A stretch of 64,000 bases of DNA from Saturnia japonica (taxonomy: Eukaryota > Arthropoda > Insecta > Lepidoptera > Saturniidae), in assembly GCA_033032175.1 (NCBI GenBank), contig CM065312.1:2852001-2916000 (forward strand), in the 5' to 3' direction. Of this stretch, positions 45,069 through 57,430 are shown in pieces. A model generated the notes under the pieces. It made no database searches, was not told the origin of the DNA, and saw nothing but the letters and a program-made list of their open reading frames with translations. Within the stretch, counting starts at the first letter, position 1. Each line of letters starts with the position of its first letter. The translations under genes and the position numbers were made by a program.

Positions 45069-45840
45069 TGTTACGATAAAATAGATTAATATTGACAATA
45101 TTATAGAAAAATGTAAGCGAATACGCTACATTACAAGTTGCATGTTATATGTTAAGATGTATATAAACGATTATGTATTGTGTGTCACATATGTGAAAAT
45201 ATAACTAACATAGAATAGATTAACATATAGAGTAAGCCAATAGAGTAAGTATATCGAATATTATAGAGGTTTTTCGAGCGGAAAATAGTGATGTCGCCCG
45301 TAAATTACATTGTTTTTGGCTTATGTACGGAATGTATACGTAATGTATATTATAAGTGAATATGTAATGGATAGGTAATTCAAAGAGGAACATTTTGATA
45401 TATGACATGTGTACATAAAATATATAATGAGGGAAATATAAAGAGTTTAACAGGACAACCAAAGCGAAAAGTAAAGTTAAAACACGAAATAAACACGGAA
45501 TAAAACGGGGCTCTCTTTACGGTCATTCCTCGAACCACTTAAGCTCGAAGAAGGGCCGTATTGGGCACGGTGCAATTCAACGAGTCTACAAGTACAAGCA
45601 ACGAGTAACTACAAGAAGAAAGCTTTGGTCGTCCTGCGAACAATCAACAAGATATCGACTTTCATTGAAGACCCGGCACCTCAAGCGGTTGTGCATTATT
45701 GGACCCCCTCACCACTAACATCACGCCGCCCACTGGCATCCGTTCGGTGTCTACGAGACGGGCATCCGGCGCAACAAAACGCCCGTCCAAACCGGGGAAA
45801 CGTCACACACCCCCCCCACCCTCACGCAGAGGGGAAGTGA
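45069..45840 (+). other. possible LTR and leader remnant of a retrotransposon
   Basis: AT-rich sequence beginning TGTTACGATAAAATAG is followed by GGAATAAAACGGGGCTCTCT, which looks like an LTR poly(A)/R-U5 region. A GC-richer leader with short coding-like pieces follows (45600-45840). No second LTR and no pol are seen. Confidence 0.25.
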
Positions 45841-46201
45841 CGCGTACCCAACAGTTTTGTTATAAAAACTTGATAAAAAAGGAAACATAAAACCAGACTG
45901 CAACAAAAACACTTGACTAGAAAAATATATTGTTCTATTTTTGCTTTTTATTTTATTCCTAGATGCGTCGTAATATCATATTATATAGCCTATATTAACC
46001 CCACAATGAAGACGAATCTAACGATACCCCGTATGCTAAAATCCATCAAGCCGTTTAGGCTACAAAGCGTGCTAAATAAATAGACATACATATACATACA
46101 AACATACATATTAATTAAATGCATACATACGCTTGTTTTACGCAGTTGGATAATTAAAAACAGTAACATTTTATAGTTAGGTTTCGCTGGGTGGTGAAAC
46201 A

Positions 46202-46445
46202 CAGTGGTTTATATAAACGAGGAACAAAAATGGTATCAAAATCGTTCCTTGAGGGACGCTGATTCTAGCCAATGAACCCAAAGAGGTTGCCTCATTTACA
46301 CTTCTTTTAGACAGCGGTCCACAAACACGATAATGTTTTAGTTTAAGTATCAGCATGGTGTGATCAACACAGTCAAGGCTTTTGAGAGATCACAGAATAA
46401 ACCGATTGCATCCTGAGACTTCCCATGCCCCAAATATATGAATTA
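46202..46445 (-). pseudogene. LINE reverse-transcriptase fragment with internal deletion
   Basis: On the minus strand, with one or two frame repairs by eye, the piece contains the RT block LFCDLSKA followed by a VDHTMLI-like stretch, a KLKHY motif and then VPQGTILIPFLFLVYIN. These are RT blocks A and B of CR1/L2/jockey-group LINEs. The sequence usually lying between them is shortened and the YADD block is missing. Confidence 0.7.
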
Positions 46446-46640
46446 GTGGCGTTGCTGTTGTTCCTGTGGGATTAGGGTTTCCAGGTTTCGATAAGGTAAG
46501 GGGTTCAAGGCCGATAACATACTAATGATACTTATGGTCATATCAGCCATATGGGTACCTATATAATTTCCATTAGGCAACAGTAGCCGCTTACCATCAG
46601 ATGGGTCTTATGCTCGTTTGCCACCTTAGTTGCATAAAAA
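46446..46640 (-). repeat. family A repeat, diverged copy
   Basis: GTTCCTGTGGGATTAGGGTT, GGGGTTCAAGGCCGATAAC and GTAGCCGCTTACCATCAGAT, ending in a TGCTCGTTTGCCACC block. Confidence 0.6.
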
Positions 46641-48639
46641 AGGGCACAGTAGTGAGTCAACATTGTATCGAGATTATAGAGTGATTTATTTTTAGTGTAG
46701 ACTTTACACGGTGTAGTTCCAATTGAGCAGGCGTTTTGTACCAAGACAATCTTATATTAGACTTTAACATGAGTTTTTTAAAGCTTCTTTTGACTAACTA
46801 TTAGAATATAATACAAAAGACATAAAAAAAAGTTTTATTTTTCGTTAAACATGTTCTGTGGTTCGTTTTTTTATTAGATACCTACCTGATTTTGTAAAAC
46901 CATTCTTAGAACAAGGTCGCTTAGTTTTATTAATTAGTATCGCGAAATGATTACCAAATTAAGATTTTTATTACAGTTCCACAAAATTAAATCCACTAAA
47001 TATTAATTGAAATATTAATAAAATTTAATTGAAGAAAAAAACTCGATAATGCATTCAAAATTCTTAAGACTTATTATTACAGTTTAAATTGGTAAGTTTA
47101 GAAGTATGAAATTTGGTACGAGAGGTCTTTATTAATGTATGTGAGGACTAAGAAGTAAATTTGAAAAATGGGAAAAAGTAGGGTTAAAATGGGGAGAGGT
47201 TGTAAAAATATTTAACCCCTGTTGTTGCCGATGGGAGTTCCCATTAGTATATAGTATATAACTGATAAGAATAACTATATACCTAAACTACATAAGAGCA
47301 CTGTGACGCATGAATAAAATAATGTATAAGATAAGGTAATATTAAATGTAAAAAAAGTTTGAAATTGAATGTCACCTTCAAACAAAACCAGACTAGCGTT
47401 CGATCTGTAAAGGTGAGACCAACATTCCGTATTTAGACTTAATGGGTTACGACTGTGATCTCATCCTTAGCTTATGTCATGGATAACACTTTGAAAACTT
47501 ATTTATGTATACTTAGAGTGTAACAAATCCCACTTAGCATGATATTTGCGAACACCGCTGCCGCGCCAAACTGTACCTCCTCTGTACATACAACGGCATA
47601 AAGCTTCATAACTGGATTGTAAAATGCGACAGTTCGTAACGAGTCAATACGTCGGGTATTTTAATAGATAAGATCGCGATAAATTCGGGCACGAATGCCG
47701 TATCATCACGCCGCATACACACCGTACATGCTTACAAAAAATCGTAAACAATAATGCCCTTTTATGTGTAACTTTTAATTCTTCTTACCTTTCCCAACGT
47801 TAAGAGGCAGCAAAAAATATTTTCCTCTTTCTTTATCAGCTGCCTTCTTTTACACAAATGTTATTATTATTCCTTACACAGTTTATCAATTCCTTCTTAA
47901 ATATTCCTCTACTCCTGTATCCTGTATCGTACTGAACACTTCTATTTATATGCTTTTTTTCATCCTTGCTATTGCTCCCTCAACTTTACCTCAACAGCCA
48001 TTTACCTAATTCTGTATTCCAAGTCATCTTCTTAGCCTGTCTTCTTCGGCAACATCGGCATTTGACATCAGGTAAGATTTTTGTTCGTTTAATATATTAA
48101 TGTTTAAAATTGGGAAAGCGAAAGCGAGTAATAACAGATGAATATTTTTACATAACATAATACATAATCTATTAGAAGCAATAGGGGCGTAAGTCAAAAC
48201 AAACTAGTTTCAAATTTCGTCCTTATGTTTTCAATGTAAATTACTATGAAACATAATTACGAAAGCGAAAATTAATTACAAACCCTATTTATAGAAGTTA
48301 TGTGTGTTATTGATGGTTGCAAGGAATATATAAATGTAACCATTGTATAAAGAATTTTTTATTGTGTGTAGCTTTGGATTACAATTCCACCTGATGGTAA
48401 ATGACGATGTCATTGATGACGATAATATACTAAATCTAGAAATAGAGCAGTTTCTAAAATGCAACTACAGGAGTACACTAATAGATGTTTCGCTAAAAAA
48501 TTTTCAATGAGAATTATTTAGAGTTATCCTTATCACTTATCAGGTGTTCACTTCAAAATACCCAAATGAAAAATCTAAAATAATTTATGTATTTCAAGCT
48601 TCGATAAAAGCACATATAAACGTTATAATTAGAAATCGG
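46641..48639. other. intron sequence, no supported gene
   Basis: AT-rich. A family B fragment may lie at 48365-48440 (TTGGATTACAATTCCACCTG). No coding region is supported. Confidence 0.35.
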
Positions 48640-48740
48640 TGGTTATAATACTGCTATCATTTCGGAAAACATACCAGTCATCAAGAAGAACCGATAAGAA
48701 ACTAGATCCGCCTCCTGAAAAGTATTTTACAACAGCCAAA
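48640..48740 (+). repeat. family I short repeat
   Basis: ATTTCGGAAAACATACCAGT and AACCGATAAGAAACTAGATC match the other family I copies. Confidence 0.45.
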
Positions 48741-48892
48741 TGATAGTAAAAATAGCAAATAAAAAAAATTAAGTATGTAAAGAATTTTAACAACTAAGTT
48801 TTTCTTAGCTAGCTGTAGCTAGGGTAGCTCTATCTAGTTTTTCTTTTTCTTTTTGTTTTGGCATCGAAAAATCACTAGCCAGCGTCAATGTT

Positions 48893-49160
48893 CTCAAGCC
48901 TTCGTAGTAGTAGGTACTTTATTCAAAGTGGCGTCTAATAAGATGGTGGCTCCCTTGTTAGAACGATCTAGGGAGTTTTGTGAGATTTTAAAATGTATGC
49001 TTTCCGTTTATATTTACAATCCACTTCACATACGGACAATAACAAAATTATATCACGCAAAACACCACCAATACTACATAATATAGGATGAAAAACCTAA
49101 GTAAATGAATTAAAAACAAAAACCACAAACAACATGTCACTTCAAGATCCCGCCAAAACT
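48893..49160 (-). repeat. family C SINE-like repeat
   Basis: Shares CAAGCCTTCGTA, AAAGTGGCGTCTAA, ATGGTGGCTCCCTTGTTAGA and CACTTCAAGATCCCGCCAAA with 16254-16512. These two copies share the same end, which differs from the GAA-tailed copy at 39329, suggesting two subfamilies. Confidence 0.7.
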
Positions 49161-49194
49161 CCGTATAGCCAGTTTAATATGAAATTGCAATAAA

Positions 49195-49258
49195 TCTTTT
49201 GCTTTCTTGACATAATATACGAGTAAATAAGATTTTCTTTATGTCAAGAAGTTAAAAG
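49195..49258. repeat. small inverted repeat
   Basis: CTTTCTTGACATAA (49201-49214) and TTATGTCAAGAAGT (49239-49252) are inverted arms with a loop of about 25 bases. It may be a minimal MITE or chance. Confidence 0.4.
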
Positions 49259-49319
49259 ATAATGTTAAAGAGAAACGGAGCGAGACGCTATGAGACCGTT
49301 TAACTGTTCTAGTGTCAGA

Positions 49320-49390
49320 ATTAATCTACAAATGTTTTCCTTCAGCGAAAGCTAACGCTCACTGTAGGATTCGAACCCACGTTACATCGG
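49320..49390 (-). repeat. family B fragment
   Basis: TTTTCCTTCAGCGAAAGCTA followed by GATTCGAACCCACGTTA matches the B-box end of the tRNA-like SINE. Confidence 0.5.
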
Positions 49391-49689
49391 AGCAACAATA
49401 TTCCAGAAAGAAAAGTAAACTCGTCAATTAATGCGTTGAAAGTGATCTCAAAACTTCTGGTTATGCGTAGAAACGTCGCACAGTCGACTTTTATATAAAG
49501 AAAGAAATACAAACACGCTTGACGATTGTACAAACTTGGTTACCGTATGTAAGTTAAATATTTTCATAAACTACTTTCTCGATTAAAGTAAACTTTTGCC
49601 TTTTACATTCGATTTCTAAATATATTTACGCACTTAAGCGAATAAAACTTGTAGATTATAGGCTCATTTACACATAGATAAATCGTTTT

Positions 49690-49880
49690 TTTTTAAATAT
49701 AACTAAGGTCGCAAACAAGCATAGGGCCCGCCTTAATGGTAAGTGGCTACCGTAGCCTATAGAAGCCATAGGTAACACTAGCGCGTTGCCGATATTGAAC
49801 CGAACTAAAGGGGATTTGAAAATCTTACTCACCTCAGGAAGTGCGGAACATAACACAAGGTTATATTTGTCTGCTATCTT
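49690..49880 (+). repeat. family A repeat, plus orientation
   Basis: GGTCGCAAACAAGCATAGGG, TGGTAAGTGGCTACCGTAGC, AGCGCGTTGCCGATATTGAA and AAGGTTATATTTGTCTGCTA, in forward order. Confidence 0.65.
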
Positions 49881-50074
49881 TTGTATATTTTCGGATTGTT
49901 ATTTGATACGACTTGCTTTTATTTATTCACACGCTCATGAATCGTGAAAGATCACCAGTACGTCCATCGCTATCAATTACTAATTTATGTGCAAACGAGT
50001 AATAATTTTCTACAAAAAGTACCTTTTTTCAAATATATCCGTAATATATTAATATTAAATTTGTGTTCTTTGAT

Positions 50075-50245
50075 CCTATATTGTGTAATACAGGTGGTAT
50101 TTTGCATAATAAACCTTGGTCATTGTGTACACGTGAAGTGGATTGAAAATAATAACATTTACCATTAATACTGAGCTGCCACAAAAACTCCCTAGAAAGT
50201 TCTAACAAAGGAGACACCATTTTGTTAGAATACTGAAATCATCAC
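50075..50245 (+). repeat. family C SINE-like repeat, 5' truncated
   Basis: Inverse of the other copies: GTGAAGTGGATTGAAAATAA, ACTCCCTAGAAAGTTCTAAC and GAGACACCATTTTGTTAGAA. The GGCGGGATC head is missing. Confidence 0.55.
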
Positions 50246-51864
50246 AGGAGACTATAATTAATCGCTTGATAGTGGCAGTAATGGTATTCATTTTAAATAA
50301 AGAGGACTAGTTACCATATTAGTAAGTAAGTAGAAAAGATGACACTGCCCAATGCAATTGCGATGCAAACTAAATAAAAAAAAAAGGTAATTAGTTAATA
50401 CAGGCACATTAGGCAATTACACTATTTGATTCATCACCGTGAAATTAAAAAATAATACGTGTATTTATATTATTATTACAGTTCTTACAATGTTAATACT
50501 TATATCATTATTTTATACTAGGTCATGTGAAGTTATTTTATACCGCAGCTAATTGAAAATTTCCTTGTTCACAGGCTATGTACCGATTGCCGTAAACATT
50601 CATGAATCAACATGTAATGACTAATGATAATTACGTAACAGTCAACAATGATCTACATCAAGTATGAACGTAGGAGAATAAACTGCATACTCCTAAATAA
50701 ATTAGAGGAAGTAAAAATTTGTTTCAACATAACAAAAATTAAAACTGGCACATATAATTTGACTTCTAATTACTTACATAAGTCTAATATTATTCTAAAT
50801 TATTTCGTATGATTTCTGATTTGATTCCGGTTCAGAGTTAGGCGCTGTTTTTTAACCTACTACAAAAAAGCCTCAATTGGGGTCCTCAATTCAATTCTAA
50901 TAGAAATTCGAAGTTCGTGCGGGAGCAACTTCACGTCGTTGAGTACGTTCCGAAACATGCCCCGGTAGCCCATCTTGAAGCCTTAGTGGTTTGTTCCGAA
51001 ACATATTATAGGCCAATTCCACAACGGTCATAGTCTTGAAAATCATGTTTGTGTGTATGCGTTTGGTTCTTTTTATTGTCATTCGCTTCAGCTCCCATCC
51101 TGCGATAACTTTGTTCTAATGTCATCACTTTATTTGTACTTTTCATGGTTACCTGTAAAATAATATGTAGGAATCTATCCCACGGTCTTCTTAGCTTCGA
51201 TAATACAGAAACGAACGTTCAACTTTTATAAACATCATGCCTAAACTAAAGGTGTGGTAAAGGTGAGCGGACGGGTCAAAAGTATCGCCGACGCTTTTCG
51301 AAAAGCTCAACTCGCTGTTAAACGGTTTCGAACTTTATTCCAAAGTGATAAGAAGAGTGGTCCCGGTCAATGACATTCAGTTCCGTGATAGGACTCGACT
51401 ATAAATTGATTATGATACATCATACACGTCTGGGCGTTTGTTTTAAATTCACATTAATTCTCCACATTATACACCTGTTTAAGGTAAATATACTTGAAAA
51501 ACCAGTCTTCGTGATTCGATTCTAAATTACAGCCCACGATATATCGATGTGTTCTTTGGTAGAGGTCAAGTTCTTATAATAAACATAATTATCCAATATC
51601 TATTAAAAGTTCATCCTACTACAAAGATATATTAAAAATATATTTTTAAAATCTTTATATGTTTAGCGTATGACCACAATTTTATCTGATGTGACTATCT
51701 AACGTCAGTTTTATATGTATAAAACTTTTCATAAAATAATCAATGAAATACTCTCAACAAGACTATTTATATTAAAAAAAAAAAAAATACAAAAAAAAAT
51801 CCTTTACGAGTTTTTTTCAGTCCACAGTTGTGGAAATAATACTATTTAAATCTTATTATATTAA
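50246..51864. other. intron sequence, no supported gene
   Basis: AT-rich. A stretch at 51255-51410 is GC-richer but matches nothing I recognise. A family B fragment may lie at 51650-51710. An AT dinucleotide run is at 51880-51902. Confidence 0.35.
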
Positions 51865-51877
51865 GTTAGCAACTCTT

Positions 51878-51909
<32 letters not shown>

Positions 51910-52050
51910 TACATGTAATTGGTTTCTCGGAAACGGCTCCAACGGTTTAGATGAAACTTTGTATTTAGATAATGTTTTACATTCCTTGATACGTGGTTTT
52001 TCTCTTTTGCTTATATAAATACCGAGCACAGCTCGGTCGCCCAGTTATTA
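51865..52050 (+). repeat. family E repeat, uninterrupted copy
   Basis: GCAACTCTTGTATATATATA runs directly into ATGTAATTGGTTTCTCGGAA, ACGGCTCCAACGGTTTAGAT and a CAGCTCGGTCGCCCAGTTAT tail. It serves as the empty-site reference for the split copy at 8440-10062. Confidence 0.7.
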
Positions 52051-52473
52051 GTTAATAATATGTTAAACTAATAATGAATTTGGCGTGATTCTTTCTGATT
52101 AAGGAAGTTAGATTTACGTAACGATGAACGCGCCACGACGCGCGTAATGTACAACCAGTCTACCGAGTGTTCCGTTATTGTTAGTGTTGCCAGATGCCTA
52201 ACTTTATCATAATGTTCCGATTTCTCAGGGTCTATAATTAACAAGTGAATTATTGTTGCTCGAAAACTGGATTATATCCATATTGGGAGACAGATTAAAT
52301 ATGTCATCCTGTAACCAAGTAATATTAGGTATAGTATTAAAGCTGTTCAGTTAAAACGTTTTTTTTTTACAATTTTAAAATTTTTTAATTTATATAAGTT
52401 CCGTTACCCTTCTCCTGTAACATTATTCATAAAAAAATTATAATATACTTTTTATTTCGATAATTTATAAATA

Positions 52474-53143
52474 CAGTGTAAACTCTTTATAACGTTATCC
52501 TTTATAACGATAAACTCCCTATAACGTTGAAGTGAGCCCAACTTGGTTGGTTTGGGTGAAAACCCACATATTGAAACACTCTTTATAGCGATACGCCATT
52601 CTCTATTACGAAGAAATGTGTTTATATTTTTAGACAGTAAATATTTATTATCGGCATTATTGTTTATGTTATGTTATCTTATCAGGTAACAAAAGACTTT
52701 GAAGCTCCGAACCATCCGAGGTCGGTCTAGCTTTTGTTATCCTTAATTGTCTTGAACACGTGCAGTATGACGCATTGTTTTCTCGGAAGTGATGGTCTTC
52801 GACCAAGCATACTGGGTACCTATCGTATTATCAGTCGTAAACCTACTTTGAAACTGTTAACATGGCCAGTAAACAGAAAGCGATTAGTGTTAACAAAAAA
52901 GTTTGTGTGAAACGTGCATACATAAAATAATACAAAACAAGTACTGGCATAGCAAAAAATGTCAGACGAAGTTATCAGACTATATGTGTAAACAATAATT
53001 TATAAGCATTTATTATCTAAGACATACATATTAAAAATTCTTGTTAATTTGGTTGTTTTTTTGTTCACTCCATATAACGATAACTCTCTTTAACGACAAA
53101 AAATGCTCATTCCCTTGAGTTTCGTTATAAATAGTTTACACTG
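52474..53143 (+). mobile_element. pogo/Tigger-type element, deleted derivative
   Basis: The ends CAGTGTAAACTCTTTATAAC and the inverse of GTTATAAATAGTTTACACTG are inverted repeats, with TA on both borders (52472-52473 and 53144-53145). CAGTRTAAAC ends with TA targets mark the pogo/Tigger group. At 52863 a stretch reading MASKQKAISVNKKVCVKRAY and then a stop resembles the start of a Tigger transposase, with the CENP-B-like helix-turn-helix. The rest of the transposase is deleted. Confidence 0.75.
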
Positions 53144-53145
53144 TA

Positions 53146-54248
53146 AATATTTGTTTTCAGATTGATTATTTTATAAAATTTCATTTCTAATCACTCGAGT
53201 ACCGACTAGTTTGTTAATTTATATAACACTATAGAAATTACGGTAAATATAGATCCTTGGGTCATGATTGTCTCCCGATAAACCGTATAAAAGCCATAAT
53301 GAAGTTCTAATATGTATTATATGATCTATAAAAATAGTTAATATTATCATATCAAGTTTGCTTTTTATACACATAAAATTTATATGGTAAGGTGGTAAGT
53401 ATGGTAAGGTGTATATTTCAATTTTCTGGCAATATCAGTTAGTACATTTTGCCAGCCCGTATTCTCACGCCGCGCCGCGCCGTTTGAAGCTTGGGAATAT
53501 CTATTCAATGTTAATTAAATCTCAATGGTATATCTGACGACTACCCACTTATAATATTCGTGAATCATTGGCCCTATTGGGCAATATTTATTACGATAAT
53601 AAGAGTTATAATATTTTGTCGACCGTGTATGGACTCTTAAAAAGGATTGCTTCAACGACCGTTCAACATTAGCAGGTAAACGCGATGGAACCAGTTTACA
53701 TTGTTGCCAGATCAAGGGGTTACCCTAAAATTCAGGGAGTTTAAAGCACTTAGGGGGGCAAATTTACAGGATTTACTGGGTGAAAAAATTGGCAGGTTTT
53801 TTGCATAGGTGGTCAATTAAAAAAGGTCGTTAACTGGGACGTTTATGAGGATTTTATTTTTAAAATATTAAATTTATGGGGTTCTGGGCTAGACTCGGGA
53901 AGAAAATAAGATAGCCAGATGGCAATAGTGACATAGTATTATGACAGGCAGTGGCGTTCTAGCATATTCTGCCCCCTAGACCCCACGGACAATAAACGGT
54001 CTTTTTTATTTATCGTAAATCTCGAAACGGTATCTAAATTTACAAATGTGGAAGATAGCTTGTACCACGTCGTTCATATCTGCGCTGCACTGGGGTGTAC
54101 CACAACCCGGTATGAAGACAGTTCTGGTCATAGGACAATATCTAATATGATGAGTATTTAAATGCTACTCTCAAGGTCTAAGCGGCTGGAGACTTGGTAG
54201 CAGGTTTAGTAAAATTAACTAACTTTTGCATTTGTAATACGCAACGAA
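53146..54248. other. intron sequence, no supported gene
   Basis: No coding region. A GC-rich word CCGCGCCGCGCCG is at about 53470-53482. Confidence 0.4.
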
Positions 54249-54449
54249 ATGCTACTCGGAACAGTGTTTATTGTAGTTGTCTTATTAGCTGAGGTCTTCA
54301 CTATTGCCACGGCTCATGCGAGAATGTCTACAAACCGGTCGTTGCCTGCTAAGGTGCGTGCGTTCACAAATCACACCTGTTGCTATCGCGCTCAGTTAAT
54401 AGAACGGGTCAATAGTATGAATGCAAAGTCATTAGTACAGATTTCATAA
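54249..54449 (+). CDS. short ORF with signal peptide, hypothetical
   Basis: 66 residues starting MLLGTVFIVVVLLAEVFTIA and then TAHARMSTNRS. A hydrophobic core of about 18 residues with an AHA cleavage-like site at about residue 24 is a good secretion signal. A splice-donor-like AAG|GTGCGT at 54350-54358 could end a first exon after residue 35. No downstream exon or homologue was recognised. It lies in the long intron of the pseudokinase gene, on the opposite strand. It may be chance. Confidence 0.25.
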   Translation: MLLGTVFIVVVLLAEVFTIATAHARMSTNRSLPAKVRAFTNHTCCYRAQLIERVNSMNAKSLVQIS

Positions 54450-54904
54450 TCAAATCGACATGATTCTCCTTCTTATTAATATCTTATTAAATGTGACGTA
54501 ATAGTGGGAGAAACCGGTCGTTGCAACAATGTATGCTTACCCACTTTAGAATTAAGCGTGATATTGCAAAGCCTCGGCAAAACATCGAACTGTCATTGGG
54601 ACCTTCATCACGCTTCGTCAACCGGTCACGGAACAAATAATAAAAAGTGCATTAAAACCTTGTATCTTTCGGTTAACAATGTTGTCACGACATCTTCCTA
54701 TCGAGTTCAAATAAAAAAAATCCCGCCCGTTTTTATTTCCCCTCTTTATTATAGTAGACAAGAGATGTAGGTAGCGATTTGAGGTTAGTGGCAGAGTGTT
54801 TGTTTAACGAGTTGATCGACGCAGCTTCGAATCCTATAATATGCAATGCAGTTTAATTTAAGCTCTATGAAGAGCCTCTTCAAAGAGGGGTAGGGTACAG
54901 AGAA

Positions 54905-55165
54905 TTTTTTTTTGGAGATTTCTCTCAACTTGGGACAGTCCGACTGGTGGAATTCCTCCACCCTACAGAAGATCACAGCCAAATAATGTTATGTTGTGTT
55001 CCTGCGGTGAGTACGGTTTCCAGAGCTCCTTGGGGGTAGGGGGGTTCAAGGTCGGCTATGCGCTTGTGATAATACCCATGGTATTATAAGCACCCATAGG
55101 CTACGGAAACCGTTTACCATAAGGCGGTCCATATGCATGTTCGCCACCCTTGTTGTATAAAAAAA
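54905..55165 (-). repeat. family A repeat, near full length
   Basis: Matches 10231-10470 over CTTGGGACAGTCCGACTGGT, ACAGAAGATCACAGCCAAAT, GGTTTCCAGAGCTCCTTGGG and CCCATAGGCTACGGAAACCG, with a TGTTCGCCACCC end. Confidence 0.7.
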
Positions 55166-55179
55166 CCAACGAATGTCAA

Positions 55180-55250
55180 AATACTACTACCATTTCGGAA
55201 AATATCCTAGTCATCGAAAAAAGCCAGCAAGAAACTCGATCACCCATTTT
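55180..55250 (+). repeat. family I short repeat
   Basis: ACTACTACCATTTCGGAAAA, ATCCTAGTCATCGAAAAAAG and CCAGCAAGAAACTCGATC. Confidence 0.5.
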
Positions 55251-55254
55251 TTTT

Positions 55255-55420
55255 AAACTAGCAGTGCGTGCCGCTTCGCTCGCGTAGATTACATAATCCG
55301 TCGCTCTGGCACACGCGCGATTCGTGCTAACCCCGCTCCCGGTTATTTTAAAGATAAAAATACTTGTTGTGGGTGACCCTTCGAGGATAGACATATGTTA
55401 TCATAGACTTTTTCCACGTC
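55255..55420. repeat. family D repeat, truncated
   Basis: CTAGCAGTGCGTGCCGCTTC, GTAGATTACATAATCCGTCG, CTCCCGGTTATTTTAAAGAT and a TATCATAGACTTTTTCC block, in the orientation of 16608-17095. Confidence 0.55.
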
Positions 55421-55494
55421 CCCAGAGAACTATCTATTTAAATGGCAAAGTGCATTGACTATGACAGTTTCCTTTTTTCGAACTGACTTTACCG

Positions 55495-55690
55495 TTAAAC
55501 CTGAGGAGCCCTATCCAAAAACAGAGCTGCTGATGTCTTTTACAGTTTTACCGGGCTTGGGGGCGAGCGCTTAAAGCACTCAGCCGCGAAAACGTAGGCA
55601 ATAATGCGCGCAAGGGTGCCAAAGTGGCCGGACCTTGGCTTGTGCTGTTGCCGCGATTGCAAGTAAATCGCGATCTGACTAATTCCCTAT
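55495..55690. repeat. family H repeat
   Basis: CCCTATCCAAAAACAGAGCT and TCTTTTACAGTTTTACCGGG are the inverse of 15600-15670. It continues with a GC-rich part (GGCCGGACCTTGGCTTGTGC) not seen in the other copy. Confidence 0.5.
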
Positions 55691-57169
55691 CCATAAAATT
55701 CGAACTAAAATAACATATTATACATATTATTATATACATGTTCTCTGCCTTCTGGGAGGAAGGAAAGAACATGTGTATACATATTTGTTTTCTGAAAGTA
55801 TTTCTACACTATCTAGCGATAATAATCGACAATTCTTTATAAAACAGCATTTCATACGTCCTAATATTATTGTGCTTTTTATTATGATATAATTAATTAA
55901 GACCATATTTTCATGTTCTTTTTTATATCATAATTTTTTTTAATTGTCTTTAATAAGTTTTTTTCTAATAGGTCATAGGACGGTATAAATAGATAGATGA
56001 AGACTGTATAATTCTTAACTTACTTAAAAGTATCAAAAATACTATACACCAGAGGTAAATAACATCCATCTGCGGCGCTAACTGAAAAAAAAACTATTAC
56101 GTTTCCGTACAGGAAATAATATGTACATATTCGTCTATCTTTTGACGGTAGCCGGTTTGTCTTGAATCGTAATAAAAACAATTACTCTGATATTTAATGA
56201 CTATCTATTCGCTTCGAAGGAATTCCATTACTTAGAATGACATTTTACTTTAAAAATAAAATTTATTTAACGGCGTTTTATTTAGATTTTAAACAAAGGC
56301 GACTCGTTCACGCATTCTTTCGACGATGTCATTGCTACTAAAGCCTGTTATTATCATTATTATAATTAGATTTTTATTACAATCTCACTTGACGTTAAGT
56401 GACGATGTGGCCTAAGATGGAGATACGCTAAGTCTAGTGGAACTTGTTCAAAACTCCTAGTACAGCTGCCGGAACACATCTATTACACATGCTTTATATT
56501 TTTGTTATCCATTAAAATTTCATTCTAGTGAGTTTCGTAGAGACACGTTGATGTTAGGCACAAAGCATAATATTACATTTTTGCCTAACAACATCCATTC
56601 TATGAAGGTTTAGTTTGACTATCCCTGAAGCTTAGCGGAGCCGTGAAACTTCGACCTATAGATTTGTATTTCTAGCAGATTTCGACCAATAGTATTGCGC
56701 GTCTAGATTTTTATGCATTTCTGTTGGTTTCAATTTCCACAGCTCCGTTTCAGTGGACAGGCAACCAGGGTCGGTTGTAAATAGTACGTAGTTTAAACGC
56801 TAGATGACGCGGCTACAAATATTTTAAAGATTGCTCAAGGTCATACAGGCCTGTTAACCCCATAATTGTAGCTAACACGATGGGGCCTTAGAAAAAACCA
56901 CCAAAGAATAATTTCATCACGACCTTTTGTTTCACCGAAAGCCGAAGAAAATAGCAATTATTAGCAGTAAGTATTTACATTGCATGCGGTACAAACGAGA
57001 GAGAGTTGAGGAATCTGAGCCGACTAGATTCGATCCTGCGACCACTAGAAGCTTCACGTTATTTCTCTTCAATGTCTGTTGCTAGGTGTGTCTATCATCC
57101 TTCGATAGTATCACATCTTCACTTACGATCAGTACTTAAGTAGTATGATCATACTGTATTATTAAACAA
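55691..57169. other. intron sequence, no supported gene
   Basis: AT-rich. A family B fragment lies at 56355-56490 (GACGATGTGGCCTAAGATGG, CAGCTGCCGGAACACAT). Nothing coding. Confidence 0.4.
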
Positions 57170-57430
57170 ATTCCTCCGCCGCGTTTGTCTGTCTGTCTGA
57201 ACGCGATAAACTCCAAAACTATAGACATGTTCTCACGGTTTCCATCAGGGTTTAGGTGTATAATTCATAAAGATGTTGTTTAAATAAGGATGAATATGAC
57301 GATTATTGTAGAAGATGTCGGAAAACGTCATTCCGACACGACTGGGAGCTTCGCCCCGCGTAAACCAATAATTGTATGTATTACTGAGACTGAGCAACCC
57401 GTGCAAAGCCGGGGCGGGTTACCAGTAGCC
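57170..57430 (+). repeat. interspersed repeat 3' end-like (family N)
   Basis: Starts CCTCCGCCGCGTTTGTCTGT and ends in a CAACCCGTGCAAAGCCGGGG, CGGGTTACCAGT tail. This is the form of a common lepidopteran repeat terminus. One copy in the window. Confidence 0.5.
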
